DNA of 64,000 bases from Chitinophaga tropicalis (lineage in GTDB: Bacteria; Bacteroidota; Bacteroidia; Chitinophagales; Chitinophagaceae), in NCBI RefSeq assembly GCF_009758205.1, contig NZ_WRXN01000017.1, forward strand, positions 80,874 to 144,873, in the 5' to 3' direction. Made by a program: the position numbers and the translations under genes. The notes under the pieces are model-generated. The model saw only the letters and a program-made list of their open reading frames with translations. It had not been told where the DNA came from and ran no database searches. Below, piece by piece: positions 19,330 through 28,435 of the stretch (position 1 is the stretch's first letter; each line of letters begins with the position of its first letter).

Positions 19330-19575
19330 ATGCTAATGCAACAAAAGGAATTTGGAAACGGACGGACCCGGGTAAATTATCGTTCACTGGGAGAATTGAT
19401 CAGAGGTATATTTTTTCTGCTCTTTGGCCTATATGCAATTTTCGCGCAGAAATATAATCTTGGTCGTTTTGATTTCTCGCAGACTGTTCTGAATATTTTA
19501 GGAGGAGTACTAATTGCGTATGGCCTTTTCCGTGTATATAGAGGGGTAAGGTACTTATTTACTAACAGGGATTAA
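19330..19575 (+). CDS. Small two-helix membrane protein, unknown function
   Basis: 81 residues from the ATG at 19330 (or 19336), with two predicted transmembrane helices (ELIRGIFFLLFGLYAIFA and VLNILGGVLIAYGLFRVY) and a basic C-terminus. I do not recognise a family. The stop is 13 bp before a PstS-like lipoprotein gene, followed by a TPR gene; the three appear to be one operon at the envelope. The frame is also open back to a TTG at 19288, but that overlaps the promoter. Confidence 0.65.
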   Translation: MLMQQKEFGNGRTRVNYRSLGELIRGIFFLLFGLYAIFAQKYNLGRFDFSQTVLNILGGVLIAYGLFRVYRGVRYLFTNRD

Positions 19576-19588
19576 GATAGACGAGCAT

Positions 19589-20515
19589 ATGTTTTTCAGG
19601 ATAATCAGAATAACCCGGTTTTCTGTTTTCACGTTAGCAGCAATCGCTTTACTGGCATCATGCGGACCAGCCAACAAACCAGGCGAAGAGCGGGATACGC
19701 CAACATCCGGCACCATTCGTATCAGTGTCGATGAAACTTATAAGCCATTGATAGAAGCTGAAATTAAGGTGTTTGAATCCTTATATAAAAAGGCTCATAT
19801 CATTGCAGAATATAAACCTGAAGCAGAATGTTTCAGGGACCTGCTGGCAGACAGCTCACGACTGATCTTTGTAACACGGGATTTCAGCGATAAAGAAAAA
19901 GCGTATATAAGAGAAGAAAAGAAGATAAAGCCGGAAAGCCTGTTACTGGCTTGGGATGGGGTAGCACTTATTGCCAATCACAGTAATCCTGATTCTATCC
20001 TCACTTTAGACCAGGTGCGGAAAATTATGGACGGCTCCGACACAGAAAGAAAATGGCAGGTTGTTTTCGATAATCAGAATTCAAGTACTGTAAGATATAT
20101 CCGCGATTCTATCAATAAAGGTAAACCGTTACCAACAGATGTGATGGCCGCGAATACCAATCCTGAAGTGGTTGATTATGTGGCGAAAATGAAGAATGCA
20201 TTGGGAGTGATAGGAGTAAGCTGGATCTCTGATCCAAATGACTCCACGACTATTGAATTTACGAATAAAGTGACGGTGGTAAAGGTGCGTGCTGATTATG
20301 GTTCGGAATTTGTAAAACCATATCAGGCGTACATTGCTCTCGGCTCTTATCCGCTCAAACGTGGTTTATTCTACTGTTTAAAAGAACCATATAACGGATT
20401 GGGATCTGGGTTCGCCACTTTCCTGGGAAGTTATGAAGGACAGATGATCATTGGAAAATTCAGACTGTTCCCTGCGAGGTTGAATATCGTGTTCAGGGAA
20501 GCGAACATTAAGTAA
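19589..20515 (+). CDS. PstS-like substrate-binding lipoprotein
   Basis: A 308-residue protein with a lipoprotein signal (LLASC, acylated Cys 25). The mature part has the periplasmic-binding-protein fold of phosphate-binding PstS relatives: GTIRISVDETYKPLIEAE, LIFVTRDFSDKE, a middle hinge LLAWDGVALIANHSNPD and the GLGSGFATFLGSYEGQMII C-terminal strand. Classic PstS phosphate ligands are not obvious and no pst permease genes are nearby, so binding of phosphate is not established. It sits between a small membrane protein and a TPR gene. Confidence 0.75.
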   Translation: MFFRIIRITRFSVFTLAAIALLASCGPANKPGEERDTPTSGTIRISVDETYKPLIEAEIKVFESLYKKAHIIAEYKPEAECFRDLLADSSRLIFVTRDFSDKEKAYIREEKKIKPESLLLAWDGVALIANHSNPDSILTLDQVRKIMDGSDTERKWQVVFDNQNSSTVRYIRDSINKGKPLPTDVMAANTNPEVVDYVAKMKNALGVIGVSWISDPNDSTTIEFTNKVTVVKVRADYGSEFVKPYQAYIALGSYPLKRGLFYCLKEPYNGLGSGFATFLGSYEGQMIIGKFRLFPARLNIVFREANIK

Positions 20516-20552
20516 AAAACTAACACAACTAAAATTTAAAACCGGATTGCTC

Positions 20553-22268
20553 ATGAACAGACGGAAAAGTTTAATTGTTGCAATGCTGTGCGTCGCGAAT
20601 GGCGTTATGGCCCAATCTGTTGAAGATGGATTGAAAGACCTGTATTATGGCAAGTATGAAACAGCCAAACAAAACCTGGAGAAAGTAATTACTGCTAAAC
20701 CTACTGATGACAGAGCATATTATTACCTCGGGATTGCGCAGCTGGGTATGCATGATGATGCCGGTGCAGCTGCTACCTTCGCAAAAGGATTACAGGCAGT
20801 TCCTACCTCTGCTTTATTGCAGGCAGGTCTGGGCCGTATTGACCTGATGAAGGGCGATGCTGCTGCAGCAAAACAAAAATTCGAAGCCGCTTCTACTACC
20901 ACTGAAGGACGTAATGGTGATGTTGCACGTGCTATAGCTGATGCAAACACTGAGATTAAGGGCGGTGACCGCGGTTATGCACTGACAGTAATGGAGAAAT
21001 TACTGAACAACGAAGGCCGTAAAAAGAAAGAAGTATATACTCCGAAAGCAGTAGATTATATCGAGCTGGGTGACGCTTACCGCCTGCTGGGTGGTGAGAA
21101 CGGTGGTAAAGCCATCACTTCCTACGATAAAGCGCTGGAACTGGAACCAAACAATGCTGAAGCTGTAATGAAGCAGGGTCTGGTAAACTATAACGCTAAA
21201 CTGCTCCAGGACGCGGTGAATGATTTCACCAAAGCCACTAACATGGACCCGCAGTATGCTCCTGCTTTCTATGAACTGTACCAGTTCTATATCACGCCAA
21301 CCAAAGCGCAGTTCTCCCTGGAGAATGCAGCTAAATATCTTCAGCAGTATATGGCTGTTGTAGGTGAAGGTGCTGGTAAAATGGAAAACGAGTATAACCT
21401 GGCTGCTATCTCTTTCTACAAAAAAGACTATGATGCAGCTATCAGCAAAGCTAAAAGCGTACTGCCTCAGACCACAGAAGGTAACAAAGGTAAATTTGTA
21501 CGTCTGCTCACAGATGCTCACCTGCAGAAAGGTGATACCGCTACCGGTAAAGCAGTGATCGAAGAATATGCAAAAAGCGTTGGCGAATCCAAACTGCAGC
21601 CAAACGACTATAAACTGCTGAGCGCTGTTTACCAGGCTTATACTCCTGATTCAGCACAGGCAGAGATCAATGACTCCCTGGCTTCACTGTACCTGGAGAA
21701 ATATGCACTGGCCGACACCGCAAAAGATGTTGAAAAATACAGGAACGTAGCTGAAACATTCAAGAATATGCGTGATTTCAAACGCTCTGCTGAATGGTAT
21801 GGCCACCTGATCAACGACTTCACTGACGAGCAGAACACCGGTAAGATCCAGGACATGTTCTACAAAGGAACATGGGAGATCTATGCAAAACAATATGACA
21901 AAGCTGATTCTACCTGGGGTGCTTTCGCTGCAAAATATCCTGCACAGGAAGCACTGGGTACTTACTGGAGAGGCCGTGCAAACATGGCAAAAGATCCGGA
22001 GGCAAAAGCAGGTACTGCCATTCCTTACTTCACCAAGTTCTTTGAGCTGAAAGGTGATGAGAAAATGAAGCCAAATCAGCTGATGTTCCCTTATCAGTAT
22101 ATGATGATCTACTACTACAATAAGGATGATCAGGCAAATATGAAGATCTGGATGGACAAAGTATTGTCTATCGATCCTAATAACGCTACTGTAAAAGCTA
22201 TCCAGGAAAACCAGGATAACAAGAATAAAGCTGCCCAGGTAAAACCTGCTCAGGGCAACAAAAAATAA
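20553..22268 (+). CDS. Secreted tetratricopeptide-repeat protein, likely abundant
   Basis: 571 residues from the ATG at 20553, with signal peptide ending VMAQ. TPR units are spread over the whole length (for example YYYLGIAQLGMHDDAGAAATFAKG, AITSYDKALELEPNNAEAVMKQG, PAFYELYQF). Codon use is strongly biased to GCT, GGT, AAC and similar codons, as in highly expressed genes. It follows the PstS-like lipoprotein by 37 bp and ends with a terminator. Probably a periplasmic or outer-membrane-associated scaffold; partner unknown. Confidence 0.8.
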   Translation: MNRRKSLIVAMLCVANGVMAQSVEDGLKDLYYGKYETAKQNLEKVITAKPTDDRAYYYLGIAQLGMHDDAGAAATFAKGLQAVPTSALLQAGLGRIDLMKGDAAAAKQKFEAASTTTEGRNGDVARAIADANTEIKGGDRGYALTVMEKLLNNEGRKKKEVYTPKAVDYIELGDAYRLLGGENGGKAITSYDKALELEPNNAEAVMKQGLVNYNAKLLQDAVNDFTKATNMDPQYAPAFYELYQFYITPTKAQFSLENAAKYLQQYMAVVGEGAGKMENEYNLAAISFYKKDYDAAISKAKSVLPQTTEGNKGKFVRLLTDAHLQKGDTATGKAVIEEYAKSVGESKLQPNDYKLLSAVYQAYTPDSAQAEINDSLASLYLEKYALADTAKDVEKYRNVAETFKNMRDFKRSAEWYGHLINDFTDEQNTGKIQDMFYKGTWEIYAKQYDKADSTWGAFAAKYPAQEALGTYWRGRANMAKDPEAKAGTAIPYFTKFFELKGDEKMKPNQLMFPYQYMMIYYYNKDDQANMKIWMDKVLSIDPNNATVKAIQENQDNKNKAAQVKPAQGNKK

Positions 22269-22290
22269 TCAGGACTGATTACAGTCATAA

Positions 22291-22325
22291 AAAGGCCTCC
22301 TGCCCACGGCAGGAGGCCTTTTTTA
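22291..22325 (+). terminator. Rho-independent terminator after the TPR gene
   Basis: Perfect 11-bp stem GGCCTCCTGCC / GGCAGGAGGCC (22294-22304 and 22308-22318), loop CAC, extended by A:T pairs and a run of T. Confidence 0.92.
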
Positions 22326-22368
22326 TTGCCGATTGGCGAAAAAAGATAATATTTTAATTCCTCATAGA

Positions 22369-22399
22369 TTTGATTTTTACGATAGTTAGCCTATTTTTG
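22369..22399 (+). promoter_or_regulatory. Consensus promoter of the nuo operon (TTTG-N19-TATTTTTG)
   Basis: TTTG at 22369-22372, 19-nt spacer, perfect TAnnTTTG at 22392-22399. The transcript should start near 22406, 28 nt before the nuoA ATG. This is the only clear promoter ahead of the 14 nuo genes. Confidence 0.8.
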
Positions 22400-22433
22400 C
22401 TCATTCGGAGAACGTTATTTATCAGGGAAGCTT

Positions 22434-22826
22434 ATGTTTACAGACACAGTATTATTGTCAGCAACTACTCCTTTCAGCTATTTTCCCATTGTATTGCAGT
22501 TATGCGCTGCATTGGGCTTTGTAGGTCTCACAATGTTCGCTACCCACTTTCTGGGGCCAAAACGTAAAACCAGCGACAAACTTGTTACCTTTGAAAGTGG
22601 AATTGAACAAAAGGGTAATGCCCGCCAGCCAGTAGCCATTAAGTACTTTCTTACCGCCATTTTGTTCGTACTTTTTGACGTTGAAGTCATCTTCTTTTAT
22701 CCTTATGCGGTGAACTTCAGGGAATTAGGTTGGGATGGCTTCCTGGCCATGCTGCTCTTTGTAGCGTTCTTTCTGGGCGGTTTCTTCTATATTCTGAAGA
22801 AAGGAGCACTGAAATGGGAAGACTGA
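22434..22826 (+). CDS. nuoA: NADH-quinone oxidoreductase subunit A
   Basis: 130 residues with three transmembrane helices. The NuoA/ND3 loop motif TFESGIEQKGNARQPVAIKYF and the FDVEVIFFYP helix with conserved acidic residues are clear. It is a membrane subunit of complex I near the quinone site, first of a 14-gene operon in the standard A to N order. Confidence 0.95.
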   Translation: MFTDTVLLSATTPFSYFPIVLQLCAALGFVGLTMFATHFLGPKRKTSDKLVTFESGIEQKGNARQPVAIKYFLTAILFVLFDVEVIFFYPYAVNFRELGWDGFLAMLLFVAFFLGGFFYILKKGALKWED

Positions 22827-22922
22827 TTTTTATATAATTGCGGATACAGCCTTGCCAACGGCTGGCAAAGGTGTGTGCGTTTAGGTCAAATCTGAATCTG
22901 AAATCTTTAAATCTGACATGGT

Positions 22923-23486
22923 ATGGCACGTCCGGTCCAGTATAATGAAAAAGTGAAGACGGTTGAAATACCCGATGGGTATTCCGGGGAAGGATTTTTT
23001 GCTACTTCTTTTGACAAAGCAATAGGTCTGGCGCGTAAGAACTCCATATGGCCACTGCCCTTTGCCACCTCCTGCTGTGGTATCGAGTTCATGGCAACGA
23101 TGGCCTCTACATATGATATGTCGCGTTTTGGCTCTGAAAGGATGGCATTCACTCCCCGTCAATGTGACCTGTTGATGGTAATGGGCACAATTTCCAAGAA
23201 AATGGGCCCGGTTTTACGCCAGGTATACCTCCAGATGGCGGAACCCCGCTGGGTAATGGCCGTTGGCGCCTGCGCCAGCAGTGGTGGTGTATTTGATACC
23301 TATTCTGTGTTACAGGGGATAGACCAGGTAATACCTGTAGATGTATATGTTCCAGGTTGTCCTCCGCGTCCTGAAGCCATTATAGACGGCTTTATGCGCA
23401 TCCAGGAACTGGTAGGCCAGGAAAGCCTGCGTCGCCGTAATTCAGACAAATACAAGGAATTACTGAACTCCTACGGTATTCAGTAA
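22923..23486 (+). CDS. nuoB: NADH-quinone oxidoreductase subunit B
   Basis: 187 residues. It binds the terminal [4Fe-4S] cluster N2: TSCCGIEF, GACASSGG and VPGCPPRPEAI supply the cysteines, including the tandem Cys pair. Electrons pass from N2 to quinone. A gap of about 96 bp separates it from nuoA, otherwise it is part of the same operon. Confidence 0.97.
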   Translation: MARPVQYNEKVKTVEIPDGYSGEGFFATSFDKAIGLARKNSIWPLPFATSCCGIEFMATMASTYDMSRFGSERMAFTPRQCDLLMVMGTISKKMGPVLRQVYLQMAEPRWVMAVGACASSGGVFDTYSVLQGIDQVIPVDVYVPGCPPRPEAIIDGFMRIQELVGQESLRRRNSDKYKELLNSYGIQ

Positions 23487-23552
23487 ATAAGGTTATAACA
23501 GAAAGGTCATATCCGCGAAAAGTCAAATCTGAAATCACAAATTGGAATCGTA

Positions 23553-24074
23553 ATGTCTTTGACAAGCGACTATATAAAACAAAGGTTAACAGACAAGTTT
23601 GGTGAGTCAATCAGCCAGGTAGAAGAGTCCTTTGGAGTCTTAGCCTTTACCGCACCTAAAGACCTGAACCTGAAAGTAATGCAGTTCCTGTACGATGATG
23701 AGGAGCTGCAATTTCGTTTTTTAACAGACCTCACTGCTGTTCATTATCCCGACAGAACAGGAGAGGAGCTGGCAGTTGTATATCACCTCTACAATTTCAA
23801 AGAGCGTGTAAGACTGCGTTTAAAGGTATATACCAGTGTGGAAGATCCCCGTGTATTTACGGCAACCAGGCTGTATGAATCTGCTAACTGGATGGAAAGG
23901 GAGACATATGACTTCTTCGGGGTGAACTTTGTAGGACACCCTAACCTGAAAAGGATCCTGAACGTGGACGAAATGACCTATTTCCCCATGCGTAAGGAAT
24001 TTCCGCTGGAAGATCAGACCCGTACCGATAAAGATGATGAAATGTTCGGCCGCGGCGGGCATATTGGCATATAA
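23553..24074 (+). CDS. nuoC: NADH-quinone oxidoreductase subunit C
   Basis: 173 residues, 30-kDa subunit type. ESANWMERETYDFFGVNFVGHPNLKRIL is the family signature. It is separate from NuoD here, not the fused NuoCD of E. coli. It belongs to the peripheral arm next to NuoB and NuoD. Confidence 0.95.
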   Translation: MSLTSDYIKQRLTDKFGESISQVEESFGVLAFTAPKDLNLKVMQFLYDDEELQFRFLTDLTAVHYPDRTGEELAVVYHLYNFKERVRLRLKVYTSVEDPRVFTATRLYESANWMERETYDFFGVNFVGHPNLKRILNVDEMTYFPMRKEFPLEDQTRTDKDDEMFGRGGHIGI

Positions 24075-24093
24075 TTAATTTATTCGTTTGAAC

Positions 24094-25311
24094 ATGTCAG
24101 AGCAGCAACATATAACACTGCCGGAAGGCTCCATAGAGAGACAGACACAAACCCTTAACCTGGGCCCGACCCACCCCGCCACTCACGGGGTGTTCCAGAA
24201 TATCCTGGAAATAGACGGTGAACGTGTAGTCAGTTCAGAATCCACTGTAGGATATATTCACCGTGCATTCGAAAAAATAGCTGAACGCAGGCCTTACTAC
24301 CAGATCACTCCACTGACAGACAGGCTGAACTACTGTTCATCCCCTATCAATAACATAGGCTGGCACCTGACAGTAGAAAAACTGCTGGGTATACAAACAC
24401 CTAAACGTGTCGATTACCTGCGCGTGATCATCATGGAACTGGCCCGTATCTGCGACCACCTTATCTGTAACGGTGTGGTAGGTGTAGATACCGGCGCTTT
24501 TACCGGCTTCCTCTATCTCATGAAATACCGTGAGCTGGCTTATGAGATCTATGAAGAGATATGCGGCTCCCGTCTTACCACCAACATTGGCCGTATAGGC
24601 GGTTTTGAAAGGAACTTCACACCTGCCGCCTTCGAAAAAATAGAACGTTTCCTGAAAGAATACCCGGTTGCACTGAAAGAGTTTGAAAGCCTCATGACCC
24701 GCAACCGTATCTTCATGGAAAGGACCCAGGGCGTTGGACCTATCTCCGCAGAAAGAGCCATGAACTATGGCTTTACCGGTCCTAACCTGCGTGCTGCAGG
24801 CGTTGACTATGACTTGCGCGTAGCCCACCCTTACTCCTCTTACGAAGATTTTGACTTTACAATACCTGTTGGCACTACGGGCGACTGCTACGACCGTTTC
24901 CTGGTGCGCAACGCTGAAATGTGGGAAAGCCTCAGTATTATCCGCCAGGCAATGGATAAGCTGAAAGACCTGCCCTCAGATGTATATCACGCAGATGTAC
25001 CTGCCTATTACCTGCCTGAAAAGAAAGATGTATACACCAAAATGGAAGCACTGATCTATCACTTCAAAATAGTGATGGGTGAGTCCGATATCCTGCCTGG
25101 TGAAGTATACAATGCCGTTGAAGGCGCTAACGGCGAATTAGGGTTCTACCTGATCAGCGATGGCGGCCGTAGCCCTTACAGACTGCACTTCCGCCGGCCC
25201 TGCTTTATTTACTACCAGGCTTATGCTGAACTGGTGAAAGGAGCCATGCTGAGCGATGCTATCATCTGTCTGAGTAGTCTGAACCTGATTGCAGGTGAAC
25301 TGGATGCTTAA
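24094..25311 (+). CDS. nuoD: NADH-quinone oxidoreductase subunit D
   Basis: 405 residues from the ATG at 24094 (an in-frame TTG lies six bases earlier). LGPTHPATHGVFQNILEIDGE near the start holds the quinone-site His, and RDHLICNG-like ARICDHLICNGVVG and the C-terminal GRSPYRLHFRRPCF are NuoD/49-kDa signatures. It lines the quinone cavity together with NuoB. Confidence 0.97.
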   Translation: MSEQQHITLPEGSIERQTQTLNLGPTHPATHGVFQNILEIDGERVVSSESTVGYIHRAFEKIAERRPYYQITPLTDRLNYCSSPINNIGWHLTVEKLLGIQTPKRVDYLRVIIMELARICDHLICNGVVGVDTGAFTGFLYLMKYRELAYEIYEEICGSRLTTNIGRIGGFERNFTPAAFEKIERFLKEYPVALKEFESLMTRNRIFMERTQGVGPISAERAMNYGFTGPNLRAAGVDYDLRVAHPYSSYEDFDFTIPVGTTGDCYDRFLVRNAEMWESLSIIRQAMDKLKDLPSDVYHADVPAYYLPEKKDVYTKMEALIYHFKIVMGESDILPGEVYNAVEGANGELGFYLISDGGRSPYRLHFRRPCFIYYQAYAELVKGAMLSDAIICLSSLNLIAGELDA

Positions 25312-25336
25312 TTATTAAATTTTTTCTTTCATAGTT

Positions 25337-25822
25337 ATGTTTTCTGAAGAGAAGCTGAATAAAGTAAAAGAGATCATCGCCCGCTACCCGCAAGGAAAGC
25401 AGAAGAGTGCATTGATTCCCGTGCTGCACCTTGCACAGGAGGAATTTGGCGGCTGGCTGAGCTCGGAAACCATGGATTACGTGGCTTCCCTGCTGCAGAT
25501 CACGTCCATAGAAGTGTATGAAGTGGCTACCTTTTACTCGATGTTTAACCTGCAGCCGGTAGGCAAGCATGTATTTGAAGTGTGCCAGACAGGCCCCTGC
25601 ATGCTGCGTGGCTCAGATCAGATCATTGACTATATCAAAAAGAAACTGGACATCGGTGTAGGTGAAACTACAAAAGATGGCCTGTTCACCCTCAAGACAG
25701 TGGAATGCCTCGGCGCCTGCGGATATGCTCCTATGATGCAGCTGGGTAAACACTACCGGGAACACCTGACACCAGAGAAGGTAGATGCCATTATCGAAGA
25801 ATGCAGGGCTAAAGCAAACTAA
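25337..25822 (+). CDS. nuoE: NADH-quinone oxidoreductase subunit E
   Basis: 161 residues, thioredoxin-like [2Fe-2S] subunit (cluster N1a): CQTGPCMLRG and CLGACGYAPMM supply the four cysteines. It pairs with NuoF in the NADH dehydrogenase module. Confidence 0.96.
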   Translation: MFSEEKLNKVKEIIARYPQGKQKSALIPVLHLAQEEFGGWLSSETMDYVASLLQITSIEVYEVATFYSMFNLQPVGKHVFEVCQTGPCMLRGSDQIIDYIKKKLDIGVGETTKDGLFTLKTVECLGACGYAPMMQLGKHYREHLTPEKVDAIIEECRAKAN

Positions 25823-25870
25823 ATTATTGAATGACCAGGCCCGGCCTGGTCTGCAATCATAAAAAGTAAG

Positions 25871-27235
25871 ATGGGACGCAAACTACTTTTTGACAAAGCG
25901 CACATAGAAGGTATCCGTTATTATGACGTATACCGTGCCAACGGCGGTTATGGTTCGGCTGAGAAGGCGCTTAAAAGCATGACGCCTGAACAGGTGCTGG
26001 ACGAAGTGAAGAAGAGCGGTCTGAGAGGCCGTGGCGGCGCCGGTTTCCCTACCGGTATGAAATGGAGCTTCATTGCTAAACCGGAAGGCGTACCCCGTTA
26101 CCTGGTATGCAATGCCGACGAATCTGAACCAGGTACGTTCAAAGACCGTTACCTGATGGAGTTTATCCCTCACCTGCTGATAGAAGGTTTGCTGATATCC
26201 AGTTATACCCTGGGCTGTAACAGCTGCTATATCTATATCCGTGGTGAATACGCCTGGATCCCTGATATACTGGAACAGGCCATCGCTGAAGCTAAAAAGA
26301 ACGGCTGGCTGGGTAAGAATATCCAGGGCACCGGCTTCGATCTTGAAATATATGTACAACGTGGTGCCGGCGCTTATATCTGCGGTGAAGAAACTGCCCT
26401 GATAGAGTCCCTCGAAGGTAAACGCGGCAACCCACGTATCAAACCTCCGTTCCCCGCCGTAAAAGGTCTGTGGGATTGCCCTACCGTGGTGAACAACGTT
26501 GAAACACTGGCCACCGTAGTACCTATCCTGCGCATAGGAGGTGATGAGTACGCAAAATACGGTACCGGCAAATCTACCGGTACAAAACTGATCTCTGCCT
26601 GTGGTAATATCAACAAACCAGGAGTGTACGAGATAGAAATGAACATCTCTGTAGAAGAATTTATCTACTCTGACGAATACTGTGGCGGCATTGCCAACGG
26701 CAAGCGCCTGAAAGCCTGCATCCCCGGCGGTTCTTCCGTACCTATCCTGCCTGCCAACCTGCTGCTGAAAACAGCTAAAGGTGAACAGCGCATGATGACG
26801 TATGAAAGCCTGGCAGACGGCGGCTTTGCTACCGGTACCATGCTGGGTTCCGGTGGTTTCATTGTACTGGATGAAGACCAGTGTATCGTGAAGAACACAC
26901 TTACCTTTGCCCGTTTCTACCATCATGAAAGCTGCGGACAATGCAGCCCCTGCCGCGAAGGCACCGGATGGATGAAACGTGTGCTGCATAATATTGAGCA
27001 CGGTAAAGGTAAAATGAGCGATATAGACCTGCTGTGGGATATTCAGCGTAAAATAGAAGGTAACACCATCTGCCCGCTGGGCGATGCTGCTGCCTGGCCG
27101 GTAGCTGCTGCTATCCGCCATTTCCGTGATGAGTTTGAATGGCACGTGCTGCATCCTGATGAAGCTACCAAACGTAATTACGGTCTGGCACACTATGCCG
27201 ACCCATTAGAAATTGCTGCTCCTGCCGCTGTATAA
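25871..27235 (+). CDS. nuoF: NADH-quinone oxidoreductase subunit F
   Basis: 454 residues; the NADH- and FMN-binding subunit. GLRGRGGAGFPTGMKW is the NADH-binding glycine-rich loop, CNADESEPGTFKDR the FMN region, and ESCGQCSPCREG with ICPLGD binds cluster N3. Two long antisense frames over this gene are shadows of its codon bias. Confidence 0.97.
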   Translation: MGRKLLFDKAHIEGIRYYDVYRANGGYGSAEKALKSMTPEQVLDEVKKSGLRGRGGAGFPTGMKWSFIAKPEGVPRYLVCNADESEPGTFKDRYLMEFIPHLLIEGLLISSYTLGCNSCYIYIRGEYAWIPDILEQAIAEAKKNGWLGKNIQGTGFDLEIYVQRGAGAYICGEETALIESLEGKRGNPRIKPPFPAVKGLWDCPTVVNNVETLATVVPILRIGGDEYAKYGTGKSTGTKLISACGNINKPGVYEIEMNISVEEFIYSDEYCGGIANGKRLKACIPGGSSVPILPANLLLKTAKGEQRMMTYESLADGGFATGTMLGSGGFIVLDEDQCIVKNTLTFARFYHHESCGQCSPCREGTGWMKRVLHNIEHGKGKMSDIDLLWDIQRKIEGNTICPLGDAAAWPVAAAIRHFRDEFEWHVLHPDEATKRNYGLAHYADPLEIAAPAAV

Positions 27236-27256
27236 GAATCATTTAAGCGAAGCAAA

Positions 27257-28348
27257 ATGGCTGAAGAAAAGAAACTCTTTAAGGTTAAGATCGATAATAT
27301 CTCCGTGGAAGTGGAGCCTGGCACAACCATCCTCAACGCTGCCCGGCAGATCGGTGGAGATATCGTGCCTCCTGCAATGTGTTACTATTCAAAACTGAAA
27401 GGCAGTGGCGGTAAATGCCGTACCTGCCTGGTGAAAGTAACCAAAGGGTCTGAAGCAGATCCCCGTCCCATGCCTAAACTGGTGGCCAGCTGCCGTACTA
27501 CCGTAATGGATGGTATGGAAGTAGCCAATATCACCTCTCCCGAAGTGCAGGAAGCACGTAAGGGGGTAGTGGAATTCCTGTTGCTGAACCACCCGCTGGA
27601 TTGCCCTGTATGCGATCAGGCCGGCGAATGCCACCTGCAGGACCTGGGCTACGAGCATGGCGCAGACGGCACCCGTTACGAATTTAAACGCCGTACTTTC
27701 GAAAAGATAGATATCGGCGATAAGATACAACTGCACATGACACGCTGCATACTCTGCTACCGTTGTGTGTTCACTGCCGACCAGCTGACAGAAAAACGTG
27801 AGCATGGCATACTGGGACGCGGAGAAGCTGCAGAGATCAGCACTTACATTCATAAAGCGCTGGACAATGAGTTTATCGGCAACGTTATAGACGTTTGCCC
27901 GGTAGGCGCACTGACAGATAAAACCTTCCGCTTCAAGAACCGCGTATGGTTCCTGAAACCTGTAGATGCTCACCGTAACTGTGAGAATCCCAAATGCTGC
28001 GGCAAGACCGTACTCTGGATGCGTGGCGATGAAGTGTTCCGCGTTACCGCCCGCAAGGACAAATACGGCGAAGTAGAAGACTGGATCTGTAATACCTGCC
28101 GCTTCGATAAAAAAGAAGCGAAAGACTGGGTGATAGAAGGACCACGTGCAGTAGAACGCCACAGTGTAATTTCCCAGGGCCACTACGTTGGCGTTACCAA
28201 GCCCAAAGATACACTGACAGAAGTACTGGACGGCCGTAAGCCTAAGCTGTTGATGGACATTCACAATGTCAGTGAAGTGAACAGGCCGGGAATAGACCTT
28301 TCAGCTATACAGGGACCGGCACACTCTGACGACTTTAACAAGAAATGA
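27257..28348 (+). CDS. nuoG: NADH-quinone oxidoreductase subunit G, short form
   Basis: 363 residues. The N-terminal ferredoxin-type domain ligates [2Fe-2S] N1b (CYYSKLKGSGGKCRTC), then HPLDCPVCDQAGEC (N5, with a His ligand) and RCILCYRC with DVCPVGAL (N4). The start of the molybdopterin-like domain is present (CENPKCCGK and CNTCRFD, four Cys of an N7-like site) but the large catalytic-like domain is missing. Short NuoG proteins of this type are usual in Bacteroidota, so this is not a broken gene. Confidence 0.93.
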   Translation: MAEEKKLFKVKIDNISVEVEPGTTILNAARQIGGDIVPPAMCYYSKLKGSGGKCRTCLVKVTKGSEADPRPMPKLVASCRTTVMDGMEVANITSPEVQEARKGVVEFLLLNHPLDCPVCDQAGECHLQDLGYEHGADGTRYEFKRRTFEKIDIGDKIQLHMTRCILCYRCVFTADQLTEKREHGILGRGEAAEISTYIHKALDNEFIGNVIDVCPVGALTDKTFRFKNRVWFLKPVDAHRNCENPKCCGKTVLWMRGDEVFRVTARKDKYGEVEDWICNTCRFDKKEAKDWVIEGPRAVERHSVISQGHYVGVTKPKDTLTEVLDGRKPKLLMDIHNVSEVNRPGIDLSAIQGPAHSDDFNKK

Positions 28349-28435
28349 TTAAATAATTAACTGACGGCAGCTTTTCTTCGCCCCGGCGGAAAATCCCGGA
28401 CAAGTTCAAGCAGCTAACCGTAATTGATAATTTGT

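Noticed and set aside
25883..27193. Long antisense frame of 436 codons over nuoF (similar ones over nuoG and others)
   Set aside because: Explained by biased third positions in the strongly recognisable sense genes; the antisense translations match no family and have odd composition.
27257..28348. nuoG considered truncated or pseudogenised
   Set aside because: All cluster-binding cysteines are present, the frame ends cleanly and short NuoG is normal in Bacteroidota.
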